Position numbers and translations under genes: made by a program
Origin: Pelagimonas phthalicica
GTDB lineage: Bacteria; Pseudomonadota; Alphaproteobacteria; Rhodobacterales; Rhodobacteraceae
DNA: 64,000 nt
Direction of reading: 5' to 3'
Assembly: GCF_004364805.1 (NCBI RefSeq)
Contig: NZ_SOAP01000001.1
Coordinates: forward strand, 1,364,001-1,428,000
Notes under the pieces: generated by a model
Told to the model about the DNA's origin: nothing
Database searches by the model: none
Seen by the model: only the letters and a program-made list of their open reading frames with translations
In this document: in pieces, positions 54,926 to 63,902 of the stretch
How positions within the stretch are numbered: the first letter of the stretch is position 1
Layout: the number at the start of each line of letters is the position of its first letter

Positions 54926-55776
54926 CGCGGGCCCAAGACAGACAGGGCGACACCGCCCAGAATGACAACCGAGGCGATTGTGAATTTCAGGGTTAGCGCT
55001 TCGCCCAGAAACAGCATCCCGCCCGCCATGGCAATGGGTGGCACGGTGAGCTGGGCAACGGCGGCAATGCTGGCCTGAAGCTGGGGCAAGACGTGGAACC
55101 ACAGCGCATAGCCAAGGCCCGAGGCCACCGCGCCACTGGCCACCGCATAGCCAATGCCAGCCCAGTTCTCAGCCCGTGCCGCCAGCATGGGCATGTCGGC
55201 ACCCATCGCCCAGAACACCAGCGGGACAACCAAACAGGCCAAAAGGAAATTGGCGGCGGTGTCGGCCAGAGGCGCAGCGCTGCCGCGACCAGCAAGTGAA
55301 TAAATACCCCAACCAATGCCCGCCGCGATCATCATCAAAACGCCAATCGGGTAGCGGGAGATATCCTGCCAGGGCCAGACGAGATAGACCAATCCGCCAA
55401 AGGCCAGGGCCGAGCCAACAATCCTGAGCGGCGGCAGGGTTTCGCGTGCCAGAACCGCGCCGAAAAACATGGTCACCTGCACCGTGCCAAAGAGCAATAA
55501 CGCGCCAATCCCGGCATCCATGACCAGATAGGCATCAGTGAATCCAATGATGTAAAGCGCGAGGCCAAAGACACTGACCACCCGTTTCCAGCCAAAGCCC
55601 TGAATGCGGATGCCGTTTAACCGGCACAGCGCCATCAGCGCAAAGGCCCCGGACATGAGCCGCAGCATGGCAAAGCTTTGGGTATCCAACCCGGCCCCGA
55701 ACACCCCGGCGCGGGTCAAAAGGGAATTGGCGGCAAAGGCCACCATGGTCAACGTCGTGAGCAGGAAAAGCTTCAT
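54895..55776 (-). CDS. EamA/DMT family transporter
   Basis: A 293-aa inner-membrane protein with ten hydrophobic segments in two EamA halves; AANSLLTRAGVFGAGLDTQS opens and MAGGMLFLGEALTLKFTIAS lies near the C-terminus. A metabolite exporter by family. The start is ATG 55776; the next gene upstream on the same strand ends 9 bp away. Its last 31 bp overlap the NUDIX gene. Confidence 0.85.
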   Translation of the reverse strand: MKLFLLTTLTMVAFAANSLLTRAGVFGAGLDTQSFAMLRLMSGAFALMALCRLNGIRIQGFGWKRVVSVFGLALYIIGFTDAYLVMDAGIGALLLFGTVQVTMFFGAVLARETLPPLRIVGSALAFGGLVYLVWPWQDISRYPIGVLMMIAAGIGWGIYSLAGRGSAAPLADTAANFLLACLVVPLVFWAMGADMPMLAARAENWAGIGYAVASGAVASGLGYALWFHVLPQLQASIAAVAQLTVPPIAMAGGMLFLGEALTLKFTIASVVILGGVALSVLGPRYLVKSSNAS

Positions 55777-55785
55777 CAAGGCAGC

Positions 55786-56139
55786 CTATGGGCGCACGGG
55801 AAAGCGGTGACCTTCTTCGGTGATCAGGATCAACCGGTCGCCATTTTTGACATACATATCACAGCGGGTTTGTTCGTTGAGAAACTGGATACAGACCGCG
55901 CCTGCCGGGTTGATATCCCAATAGCCATAGGCGGTGCCGCCGTCATTGGCATAGGTATAGCTATACCGCCCGTCTTCGTAATATTTAGACTGACCATCAT
56001 CAAAGAATGTCAAAACCTGACCGCGCAGCCGTTGATCCAGCTCGGCATTCTCAAAGGCGGCATCTCCGCTTTTGAGAACAAAGCTTTGCGCCCAGACCGG
56101 GGCGGCCAATAGCATCAGAAATGTCAGGGTCACGCGCAT
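55786..56139 (-). CDS. Secreted protein of unknown function (117 aa)
   Basis: No known family recognised. A 117-aa protein with a clear signal peptide (MRVTLTFLMLLAAPVWAQ). The mature part contains FDDGQSKYYEDGRYSYTYAN and two cysteines (VCIQF, RCDMY) that could pair in the periplasm. Nine bp from the EamA gene, so possibly cotranscribed. Confidence 0.7.
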   Translation of the reverse strand: MRVTLTFLMLLAAPVWAQSFVLKSGDAAFENAELDQRLRGQVLTFFDDGQSKYYEDGRYSYTYANDGGTAYGYWDINPAGAVCIQFLNEQTRCDMYVKNGDRLILITEEGHRFPVRP

Positions 56140-56192
56140 GGGCACCTCCGAATGTCAGGATACCCTAACCGGAGCCAACGGCTTCGTCACGA

Positions 56193-59100
56193 TTATGCGA
56201 CCAGTTTTTCTGCTTTTTTCAGATCGACCGAGACCAGCTGGCTAACGCCCTGTTCCTGCATGGTCACCCCAAACAGTCGATCCATACGGGCCATGGTCAC
56301 CGCATGGTGGGTGATGATCAAAAAGCGCGTATCGGTGCGGCGGCACATCTCGTCCAGCATGTCACACATGCGGGTCACATTGGCGTCATCCAGCGGCGCG
56401 TCGACCTCGTCGAGCACGCAGATCGGGGCCGGGTTGGCGAGGAAGACGCCAAAGATCAGCGCCAGCGCCGTAAGGGTCTGTTCGCCACCGGACAACAGGC
56501 TGAGGGTCGAGAGCTTTTTGCCCGGCGGTTGGCACATGATTTCCAGCCCAGCCTCAAGCGGGTCGTCGCTTTCGACCATGACCAGATTGGCCTCGCCGCC
56601 GCCAAAGAGGTGGGTGAAAAGCATAGAGAAGTTGGCATTGACCTGCTCAAAGGCCGTCAGCAGACGTTCGCGCCCCTCTTTGTTGAGGCTGGCAATGCCG
56701 GTGCGCAGGGTGCGGATGGCTTCCTCAAGGTCAGCCTTTTCCTGCACCAATTCGTCATGCTCGGTCTGGACCTCTTTGGCGTCCTCTTCGGCGCGCAGGT
56801 TCACGGCCCCCAAGGCGTCACGCTGACGTTTCAGGCGCCCGACATCCTGTTCGATCTGCTCGGAGGCAGGCATGTCCTCGGGCAATGTGCCAAGCTGTTC
56901 CAGCAGCTGTTCGGGGCCACAATCGAGGTCTTCGGCAATGCGCTCGGCGGCAGCAGAAACGGTTTCCTGCGCGGCTTCGGCGCGGGCCTCGGCGCGGGCG
57001 CGGGTTTCGCGGGCTTCGCTGGCCAGACGTTCGGCGTCGCGTTCTTCGGCGATGGCATTACGCAGGGCGCTTTCGGCGACGCTGAGCGCATCTGTGGCCT
57101 CAGCCTTGCGCGCTTCGGCTTCTTCGATCCCGCCCGACAGCTCATCGCGCTTTTCTGACAGCTCATCAGGGACGGTGATCGCCTCTTCCAGCTCTTCAAG
57201 GCTGGCCTCTTTGCGATCCGCCAGCTCGCCCGCGCGCTTTTCTGCGGTATCGAGGCGGTGACGCCAGCCCGAGAGTTCCTTGGTCACCTGTTGACGGCGC
57301 CCAACCCGTGCCTCGCCTTCGCGGCGCAGCTCATCATGGGCAGAGCGTTTGGCCATCATGGTCATAAGCGCCGCTTCGACGGTCATTTTGATGTCTTCGA
57401 CCTGACCGCGCGCCTCGTCGAGATCATCAAGCTCGGACAATCCGCGCTCGGCCTCGGTCAACTGCTCCTGAGCGGTGGCAATCTCTTCCTCATAACGACG
57501 CACGGAGAGCGTTGCGCTTTCCAGCTTGCTTTCGGCCATGTCACGGTCCGCTTCGGCGCGGTTATAGGCGCGATTGGCGGCGGTGAGTTGCTGGTCAGCC
57601 TGGCGCCGCGCCTCACGGGCGGATTTGTCGGCGGCGGTGAGTTCGGCCAGACGCGCCTGCAACGCCTCATGGGCGGCGCGGGTGCCATCCAGATGCGCCG
57701 ACGCTTCGGCCATTTCCTGTTTCAACGCCTCAAGCCGGTTGAGCTGCTCCAGACGCAGCGCAGCCGCCGAGGGCTGGTCTTCGGCCCAAGCGCGGAAGCC
57801 GTCCCAACGCCAAAGATCCCCTTCGAGGGTGACAAGGCGCTGGCCGGGTTTCAGATGCTCTTGCAAACGCGGGCCATCATCTGAGCCAACGAGACCGATC
57901 TGATCCATGCGGCGGGCCAGAACATCAGGCACCGAAACATGCCGCGACAAAGGCGTGACGCCCTCGGGCAGCGGTTGGTTCTCGGCATAGGCTGGCAATT
58001 CGGACCAGCCGGTCGGGCCGTCCGCCTCAACCTGCGGGGCGCGCAGATCATCGGCCAGGGCCGCGCCGAGCGCCTTTTCAAAGCCCTGCTCGACCTGCAA
58101 CCGATCCAGGATCTGGCCGCCCTCGGCAGTGTCGCGTTCCAGAAGGCGGGCCAGGGCTGTGACCTCGGCCCGCAGCGCGTTCATTTCGCCCTCAGCCTCG
58201 GAGCGTTCTGCCCGCGCCTCAGCCTCGCGCGATTGGGTTTCGGTTCGGGCCTCTTCGGCATTGGCCAGCAACTCTTCGGCGCGTTCGGCCATGGCCTGCG
58301 CGTCATCCTGCGCCTGTTCAGCGGCCTCTGCCGCCTCGCCCGCGCCTTGCAAGGTCAGGGTCGCCTGCCCCACTGTTTGGCGCGCGCGGGTAACCTCGGC
58401 CTCGGCACGATCCATGGCTTTGCGGCTATCCGCCACGAAGCGTTGCGCCGATTGGTGGCGGGCGGCAAGACGCGCCACATCTTCGGTGCGCTGCGACAGG
58501 TCTGCCTCGCGCTCATGCAAGATGCTGGCCGCCTCAGAGGCCGCATCCGAGGCCTCTTCCAACCGATCTTCGTGACCCTCAGCGGCTTTCTCAAGCTCGC
58601 GGGCCTCCCATTCCAGCTGTTTGATCGTTTCGCCCGCATCGTGGTTCAGACCGGCTTCGCGCTCCATGTCGCGATCAAGCTGTTCGATCCGGCGTTTCAG
58701 CGTGGCGATGGTTTCCACCGCGCGCTTTTCCTGATCCGACAGGGCATCGCGCTGCACCACCAGACGTTGCAGGATCGCAGCGGCAATGGCCTCTTCTTCG
58801 CGCAGGGGCGGCAGGGCATCTTCGCTTTCGACCCGCAAAGCCGCTGCTGCGCGCACGATCTTTTCGGCCTGCGCCGCGTGCTGGATCATTTCGCGCAACT
58901 GATCCTGCGCGACCAGGCGTGCCTCTTCGGCCTCGCGCCAACGGCGATAGAGCAACATCCCTTCGGACTGGCGCAGCTCTTCGCCAATGGCGCGGTAGCG
59001 TGCGGCCTGACGGGCCTGACGGGCCAGTTGTCCCAATTGCCCGGCCAGTTGTTCCACCACATCATCGACGCGCAGAAGATTGGCCTCGGCATTCTTGAGC

Positions 59101-59648
59101 TTCAACTCGGCCTCGTGACGCCGCTGGTAGAGACCACCAATCCCGGCGGCATCTTCAAGAACCTTGCGACGGTTTTTGGGCTTGGCGTTGATCAATTCGG
59201 AAATCTGTCCCTGTCGAACCAGAGCCGGGCTGTGCGCCCCGGTCGAGGCATCGGCGAACAACATCTGAACATCGCGGGCGCGCGTGTCTTTTGAGTTCAC
59301 CTTGTACGCGCTGCCGACATCGCGGGTGATGCGGCGGGTGATCTCCAACTGGTCGCTGTCATTGAACCCCGCCGGGGCGAGGCGTTCGCTATTGTCGATG
59401 GTCAGCAGCACTTCGGCAAAGTTGCGCGCCGGGCGGGTCGCAGCCCCGGCAAAGATCACATCCTCCATCCCGCCGCCACGCATGGCTTTGGCGCGAGTTT
59501 CGCCCATGACCCAGCGCAACGCCTCAAGCAGGTTGGACTTGCCACAGCCATTTGGCCCCACAACACCGGTCAGGCCATCGGCGATGACCAGATCAGTTGG
59601 GTCCACAAAGCTTTTGAAGCCCGTCAGTCTGAGTTTGTTGAATCGCAA
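56193..59648 (-). CDS. smc: Chromosome segregation protein SMC
   Basis: A 1151-aa SMC ATPase that compacts and separates chromosomes. The N-terminal Walker A GPNGCGKSN lies in VGPNGCGKSNLLEALRW. Two long coiled coils rich in Ala, Glu and Arg flank a hinge near residues 500-600. The C-terminal signature SLLSGGEQTLTALAL and Walker B VLDEVDAPLDDAN complete the head. Full length, no truncation. Confidence 0.97.
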   Translation of the reverse strand: MRFNKLRLTGFKSFVDPTDLVIADGLTGVVGPNGCGKSNLLEALRWVMGETRAKAMRGGGMEDVIFAGAATRPARNFAEVLLTIDNSERLAPAGFNDSDQLEITRRITRDVGSAYKVNSKDTRARDVQMLFADASTGAHSPALVRQGQISELINAKPKNRRKVLEDAAGIGGLYQRRHEAELKLKNAEANLLRVDDVVEQLAGQLGQLARQARQAARYRAIGEELRQSEGMLLYRRWREAEEARLVAQDQLREMIQHAAQAEKIVRAAAALRVESEDALPPLREEEAIAAAILQRLVVQRDALSDQEKRAVETIATLKRRIEQLDRDMEREAGLNHDAGETIKQLEWEARELEKAAEGHEDRLEEASDAASEAASILHEREADLSQRTEDVARLAARHQSAQRFVADSRKAMDRAEAEVTRARQTVGQATLTLQGAGEAAEAAEQAQDDAQAMAERAEELLANAEEARTETQSREAEARAERSEAEGEMNALRAEVTALARLLERDTAEGGQILDRLQVEQGFEKALGAALADDLRAPQVEADGPTGWSELPAYAENQPLPEGVTPLSRHVSVPDVLARRMDQIGLVGSDDGPRLQEHLKPGQRLVTLEGDLWRWDGFRAWAEDQPSAAALRLEQLNRLEALKQEMAEASAHLDGTRAAHEALQARLAELTAADKSAREARRQADQQLTAANRAYNRAEADRDMAESKLESATLSVRRYEEEIATAQEQLTEAERGLSELDDLDEARGQVEDIKMTVEAALMTMMAKRSAHDELRREGEARVGRRQQVTKELSGWRHRLDTAEKRAGELADRKEASLEELEEAITVPDELSEKRDELSGGIEEAEARKAEATDALSVAESALRNAIAEERDAERLASEARETRARAEARAEAAQETVSAAAERIAEDLDCGPEQLLEQLGTLPEDMPASEQIEQDVGRLKRQRDALGAVNLRAEEDAKEVQTEHDELVQEKADLEEAIRTLRTGIASLNKEGRERLLTAFEQVNANFSMLFTHLFGGGEANLVMVESDDPLEAGLEIMCQPPGKKLSTLSLLSGGEQTLTALALIFGVFLANPAPICVLDEVDAPLDDANVTRMCDMLDEMCRRTDTRFLIITHHAVTMARMDRLFGVTMQEQGVSQLVSVDLKKAEKLVA

Positions 59649-59776
59649 AAGGCCTGCCCTGATTCCGCTGTTGGCGGTCAGATTGGGCGGGCGAGCCCCT
59701 GTGAGTCAACGAAATATACGCCTATTTGGCGGTTTGCCGCCACTTCTCCACAAGATATTGCGGGGTCGGCATAGGG

Positions 59777-60169
59777 TTATCCACAGGTCATGTAGCCCGA
59801 GATGCTTTCCCCGCTTTGCCAAAGATCGCCGATTTCGCAAAAGATTGTGCGCCTTTTGCGGGGGCGTTTGGGGGCCTTGCGCCCCTCGCATTTCAGCCCA
59901 ACGCGCATCATGGATTCATCACCATCGACCCAGACGGGATCGCAACCGGTTTCCATATGAGCCAGATGCGCCGCCTTGGCAGACACGTCGGGAAATTTGG
60001 GCAGCCATTCCGGAGAGGTGCGAATCGCCTCGACCACATCGCCATTGTGCCGGAGCGTGAATCTGGACCCGTCATATTCGCGCTCAATCCCGGGAATGCC
60101 GCGAAACCCGGGGCCTGCCGCATCACAGGCCCCGAGTAAAAGAATGAGGAAAGGCAACCATCTACGCAT
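59777..60169 (-). CDS. Predicted lipoprotein (130 aa)
   Basis: A 130-aa protein with a lipoprotein signal: MRRWLPFLILLLGACDAAG, lipobox LLGAC with the modified Cys at 15. The mature part has conserved-looking Cys pairs (ETGCDPVW, LKCEGRK, IFCEIGD, YMTCG), suggesting disulfides. I recognise no domain. It would be processed by Lgt, encoded elsewhere in this window. Confidence 0.72.
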   Translation of the reverse strand: MRRWLPFLILLLGACDAAGPGFRGIPGIEREYDGSRFTLRHNGDVVEAIRTSPEWLPKFPDVSAKAAHLAHMETGCDPVWVDGDESMMRVGLKCEGRKAPKRPRKRRTIFCEIGDLWQSGESISGYMTCG

Positions 60170-60260
60170 GATTCATCGATAGGCAACCTTGGTTACTTTC
60201 TGGTTAACGGCCAAGGGGGGAGGCGCAGGCAAATACATATTCCGGAAATTACATATTTAC

Positions 60261-60276
60261 ATTCCGATTTTGGAAT
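60261..60276. promoter_or_regulatory. SqrR/BigR-type operator box 1 (ATTC-N8-GAAT)
   Basis: ATTCCGATTTTGGAAT, a perfect ATTC-N8-GAAT site, the recognised pattern of the persulfide-sensing repressors SqrR/BigR. It lies 42 bp upstream of the TsoY-like ATG. A half-matching third site begins at 60239. Confidence 0.6.
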
Positions 60277-60285
60277 ATATATTAC

Positions 60286-60301
60286 ATTCCATATTCAGAA
60301 T
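60286..60301. promoter_or_regulatory. SqrR/BigR-type operator box 2 (ATTC-N8-GAAT)
   Basis: ATTCCATATTCAGAAT, a second perfect site, 25 bp after the first and 16 bp before the ATG at 60318. Its position would block transcription or ribosome access. Confidence 0.6.
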
Positions 60302-60317
60302 GTTAATGGAGGCCCTC

Positions 60318-61526
60318 ATGGCCACGCACACAAAACCAGCGGACAGCTACTCTCCGCTCTACTTTCTGGCTTCGCTTGGCGCAGGCGGGGTGACAGTTTC
60401 GTTTTTCATGTTCCTGATGTTCTGGGTCCCGCATAAGGGCCGCCCGGTGCCGATTTTCGAAGACATCATGGCCGCCTTTTCCTCGGGTAGCCCATGGATG
60501 CAGGCCGCCATCGTCACGGCCTGGATCGGGATCGCGTTCTTTGCTTTTCAGAATGTGCGCCTGCTGCTTTGGAACCTGTCCGCATTGGGGCGGTTCAAAC
60601 AGACCGAGGCCTATCAAAAGCTCGTGCAGTCCAATGCCGAATCCACGCTGCTGGCCATGCCCTTGGCTCTGGCCATGACCGTGAACGCCATGTTCATTGT
60701 GGGGCTGGTCTTTGTGCCGGGCCTGTGGAGCGTGGTCGAATACCTCTTTCCCCTCGCGATGATCGCCTTTGCCGCGATTGGCGTGCTTGCCGCACGGTTG
60801 ATCGGTCGCTTTCTGGGGCGGGTCCTGAGCAAGGGCGGCGTGTTTGATGTCACGGCGCATAACAGCTTTGCTCAGCTTTTGCCGGCCTTTGCCGTTTCCA
60901 TGGTGGCTGTCGGTTTCGCCGCGCCCGCCGCGATGAGCACGACCCCCGCCACCGTTGGCGTGTCCCTGGTGTTGTCGACCATTCTTGGCGTCACCGCCAT
61001 TCTTTACACGGTCCTTGCTGCGGCCTCGGCAGTTTCCTCGATGTTGCAACATGGGACAGCGCGCGAAGCCGGACCGACATTGATGATCATCGTGCCGATT
61101 GTGACCGTGTTGGGCATCATGTTCCTGCGTCAGAACCATGGGTTGCACACAACTTTAGATGTGCATGGCAGCGACGGGGAAACCATGATCTTTCTGACCC
61201 GCCTGCTGGCGATCCAATTAGCCTTTCTCGGGCTGGGCTGGGTTGTGTTGAAAGCGCAGGGGTATTTCGACGACTTTGTCACCGGATCCAAGACCTCCCC
61301 GGGGTCCTATGCCTTGGTCTGCCCAGCGGTTGCCCTGTCGGTGATGATCCATTTCTTTGTGAACAAAGGTCTCGTCGCCTCTGGTTTGATCGCCAAATTC
61401 GGTGTCGCCTATTGGAGCGTGACGGGTCTGGCCATCATCGCGCAGATCATCGCGATTGCTCTGGTGTTGCGCTTGGGTCGTCAACACTTTGGCCACAGCC
61501 CCGTGCAGGCTGTCCCTGCGGAGTAA
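60318..61526 (+). CDS. TsoY-like multi-pass membrane (seleno)protein family
   Basis: A 402-aa inner-membrane protein with about ten hydrophobic segments. The opening DSYSPLYFLASLGAGGVTVS and the later PGSYALVCPAVALSV match what I recall of the TsoY family, whose members can carry selenocysteine. Here the site is an ordinary Cys (residue 335), encoded by TGC. The function is unproven but is suspected to relate to sulfur or selenium. The ATG at 60318 follows TGGAGG. Two ATTC-N8-GAAT boxes precede it, pointing to control by sulfide or persulfide. Confidence 0.6.
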   Translation: MATHTKPADSYSPLYFLASLGAGGVTVSFFMFLMFWVPHKGRPVPIFEDIMAAFSSGSPWMQAAIVTAWIGIAFFAFQNVRLLLWNLSALGRFKQTEAYQKLVQSNAESTLLAMPLALAMTVNAMFIVGLVFVPGLWSVVEYLFPLAMIAFAAIGVLAARLIGRFLGRVLSKGGVFDVTAHNSFAQLLPAFAVSMVAVGFAAPAAMSTTPATVGVSLVLSTILGVTAILYTVLAAASAVSSMLQHGTAREAGPTLMIIVPIVTVLGIMFLRQNHGLHTTLDVHGSDGETMIFLTRLLAIQLAFLGLGWVVLKAQGYFDDFVTGSKTSPGSYALVCPAVALSVMIHFFVNKGLVASGLIAKFGVAYWSVTGLAIIAQIIAIALVLRLGRQHFGHSPVQAVPAE

Positions 61527-61533
61527 CGAAAAC

Positions 61534-61559
61534 GGGCCGGGGTAGTCCCCGGCCCTTTT
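61534..61559 (+). terminator. Terminator after the TsoY-like gene
   Basis: GGGCCGGGG pairs with CCCCGGCCC around a 4-nt loop, followed by TTTT. Confidence 0.85.
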
Positions 61560-61589
61560 CAGTTTGGCGAACGCGTCGCGGTGTAGCGA

Positions 61590-62399
61590 TTAAAAATCCA
61601 CAGTGACCCCGGGCAGGTTCAGCGCTTTGATCAGGTCACGCAGCTCCTGACGCGCGGCGATATTCGAGATGTTGAGCTGCTTGACGCCAATATCGCGCAG
61701 ATCCAGCAGGGTCAGGCCGCGCGGGAACAATTCGCGAAAGATCACCCGCTCGTTAAAGCCCGGAGCCACGCGAAAGCCGATCCGCTTGGCCAGCCGGGTG
61801 ACAGCGCTCTCCATCTTTTTCTTGTTGACCATTTGCTGAGCCCCAAGGCGGTTGCGCAGCACGATCCAGTCAATCGGCTGCAAACCAGCCTGCGCCCGCA
61901 ATTGCCGCGCAGACCAGACCATTTCAGAATAGACCGAGGGGCCGAGGATCTTTTCCCCGTCACTGTCGATCTTAGCCAGCAGGTCAAAATCGACAAAGCT
62001 GTCATTGAGCGGCGTGATCAGGGTGTCGGCCAGCGAATGGGCAACTTGCGCCAGCCGGGTATGAGAGCCCGGGCAATCGATCACGATGAAATCCGATTGA
62101 GATTCCAACTCGGCCACCGCCTGGCTGAGGCGCGTATCATAGGCCTTTTCGCCGTCAGCCGCGTTTTGCGCCTCGGTCGCCGGGAGATCGACATAGATCG
62201 GTGTGGGCAGATCAAGGCCCTGGGCATCCAGATATTTGCGGCGGTTTTCGAGGTAGCGCGCCATGGTCTTTTGGCGCAGGTCAAGATCCAACGCGCCAAC
62301 GCGGTGCCCCATGCGCGACAGGGCCGTGGCCACATGCATGGAGACGGTGGATTTCCCCGCTCCGCCCTTTTCGTTTCCGACAACGATCGTATGTGCCAC
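61590..62399 (-). CDS. mipZ: Division-plane ATPase MipZ
   Basis: A 269-aa ParA/MinD-family ATPase that positions FtsZ by forming a polar gradient in alphaproteobacteria. The deviant Walker A KGGAGKST is at residues 11-18. DLDLRQKTMARYLENR and VIDCPGSHTRLAQVAHSLAD follow. Length and motifs are those of MipZ rather than general ParA. Confidence 0.93.
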   Translation of the reverse strand: MAHTIVVGNEKGGAGKSTVSMHVATALSRMGHRVGALDLDLRQKTMARYLENRRKYLDAQGLDLPTPIYVDLPATEAQNAADGEKAYDTRLSQAVAELESQSDFIVIDCPGSHTRLAQVAHSLADTLITPLNDSFVDFDLLAKIDSDGEKILGPSVYSEMVWSARQLRAQAGLQPIDWIVLRNRLGAQQMVNKKKMESAVTRLAKRIGFRVAPGFNERVIFRELFPRGLTLLDLRDIGVKQLNISNIAARQELRDLIKALNLPGVTVDF

Positions 62400-62642
62400 G
62401 CTGCGCCTCTTTGCTTGGGATTGGTCCAGATATGCCTGTAGAACGCTGCTTTGATCCTATATGTGGGGCTGCGTCAAGGAAAGACAGGTGAGATTTTTCG
62501 CCAAGTCAGAGTGTCTGTCAGTCCACAATCCTGGCTTTGCCGGTAAGGGGGATAAGGGGCGCTGCCCCTCTTGCCGCGAGGCGGCAATTCACCCCGGGAT
62601 ATTTGAGGCCCAAAGAAACCTCAGGCCCGCGGGGGCGGCCAT

Positions 62643-62673
62643 AAAAAAGGCCCGGCACCAAAAGGGCCAGGCC
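62643..62673 (-). terminator. Terminator of the F0 ATP synthase operon
   Basis: On the minus strand GGCCTGGC pairs with GCCGGGCC (one T-G pair) and TTTTTT follows, 25 bp after the atpF stop. Confidence 0.85.
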
Positions 62674-62697
62674 ATTTTGTAGCGTGTTTAAAGCGGC

Positions 62698-63258
62698 TTA
62701 GTGCAGCTTAGCACCAACCTCAGCGATTGCATCATCAATCAAGGTGCTTGCGGAGGCGGCGGTCATTTCGCCGGCCACAACATCCTGCGCGGCCAGTACG
62801 GCGACGCGGGCTGCGCTGTCGCGCACCTCTTTGACGGCGCTGGCTTCGGCAGACGCAATCTGGGATTCAGCGGCTGCCAAACGGCGGGCGACCGAAGCCT
62901 TCATGTCTTCTTTGGCCTGCTCAGCAGCCAGTTCGGCCTCTTGCTTGGCATGGGCAACAATGCGCTCTGCCTGCTCAGCAACTTCACGCGACTTGCGCTC
63001 GTAGCTGGCCAGCAGTGTCTGGGCTTCTTCACGCAGCTTGCGTGCTTCGTCCAGCTCGTCACGGATGCCTTCGGCGCGCTTGTCCAGCATGCCGCCCAGC
63101 ATTCCGGGCACTTTGAAATAGGCCAGAACACCCAGGAACAGCAGGAAGCCCAGCAAAACGACAAAGTCGGTATTGCCCAGCGACCAGAAAGGGCCGGAAG
63201 CGGCGAGAGCCGGGGTGGCGCTCAGGGCGAAAACGGCGGGAAGGATCAGCTTTTTCAT
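62698..63258 (-). CDS. atpF: F0F1 ATP synthase subunit b
   Basis: A 186-aa peripheral-stalk subunit. A hydrophobic N-terminus with a second membrane helix ([17 protein letters not shown], about residues 33-49) anchors a long helix for contact with F1. The first 19 residues ([19 protein letters not shown]) look like a cleavable signal peptide. The second b-type gene lies 3 bp upstream; alphaproteobacteria carry b and b' as a heterodimer. Confidence 0.92.
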   Translation of the reverse strand: MKKLILPAVFALSATPALAASGPFWSLGNTDFVVLLGFLLFLGVLAYFKVPGMLGGMLDKRAEGIRDELDEARKLREEAQTLLASYERKSREVAEQAERIVAHAKQEAELAAEQAKEDMKASVARRLAAAESQIASAEASAVKEVRDSAARVAVLAAQDVVAGEMTAASASTLIDDAIAEVGAKLH

Positions 63259-63261
63259 GTC

Positions 63262-63813
63262 TTATCCTTTCATCCGTTCTGCCACAGCAGCGGCAACCTT
63301 GGCACCGTCGGCTTTGCCACCCAGCGCGGCCACGATGGCCTCGGCTGTGTCTTTGGCGACGGTTTCGACATTTTCCAGAGCCGAGGCGCGGATATCGGCG
63401 ATTGCCTTTTCCGACTCAGCAGCTTTGGCGGCGATTTCCGCGTCAGCTTTTTCCAGGGCCACGTCGAGCTCGGCCTTGATTTCGTCACGTGTTGCCTGCG
63501 CGATGTTCTGCGCTTCGGCACGTGCATCTGCCAGTGCTTTCTCATAAGCGGCTTCGGCTTCTTCAGCCTTGCGCTTCAGATCTTCGGCAGCGGCGATATC
63601 ATTGGTGATCGTCCCCTGACGTTCCGCCAGAACCGACGCGATGCGCGGCAGGGCGATGCGCGACAGGACAAGGAAAATCACCACCAGAGTGATCACCAGC
63701 CAGAAGACCTGGTTGCCGATCCAGTCACCGCAAAGCTGCGGCATGCCAACAGCAGAGCCATGCGAGTCAACGCAGGAACTGACGGCTTGGGCAGCGTGTG
63801 TATCAGACGCCAT
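63262..63813 (-). CDS. atpG: F0F1 ATP synthase subunit b'
   Basis: A 183-aa second b-type stalk subunit. One membrane helix ([20 protein letters not shown], about residues 35-54) precedes a long Ala/Glu-rich coiled coil. The N-terminal 30 residues, with Cys and Ser/Gly, are outside the helix. It sits between atpE and atpF in the usual alphaproteobacterial a-c-b'-b order. Confidence 0.92.
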   Translation of the reverse strand: MASDTHAAQAVSSCVDSHGSAVGMPQLCGDWIGNQVFWLVITLVVIFLVLSRIALPRIASVLAERQGTITNDIAAAEDLKRKAEEAEAAYEKALADARAEAQNIAQATRDEIKAELDVALEKADAEIAAKAAESEKAIADIRASALENVETVAKDTAEAIVAALGGKADGAKVAAAVAERMKG

Positions 63814-63902
63814 ATGTCTGTCCTCCGTCGGAACGTTGTCTTTCGATCGGGCGGGCCAGCGATATGCTGAACCGCCCGCGCGTAAGGATTATGTTCCGTG
63901 GA

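Noticed and set aside
56304-59294. Several long plus-strand open frames (up to 451 aa) across the smc gene
   Set aside because: They are mirror frames of a GC-rich coiled-coil gene; smc is complete and unambiguous on the minus strand.
60303-61148. 281-aa minus-strand frame opposite the TsoY-like gene
   Set aside because: Composition is His/Gly-rich shadow sequence with no ribosome site; the plus-strand gene has clear membrane helices.
62461-62682. 73-aa plus-strand frame between mipZ and atpF
   Set aside because: It runs through the ATP synthase terminator and has no protein-like pattern.
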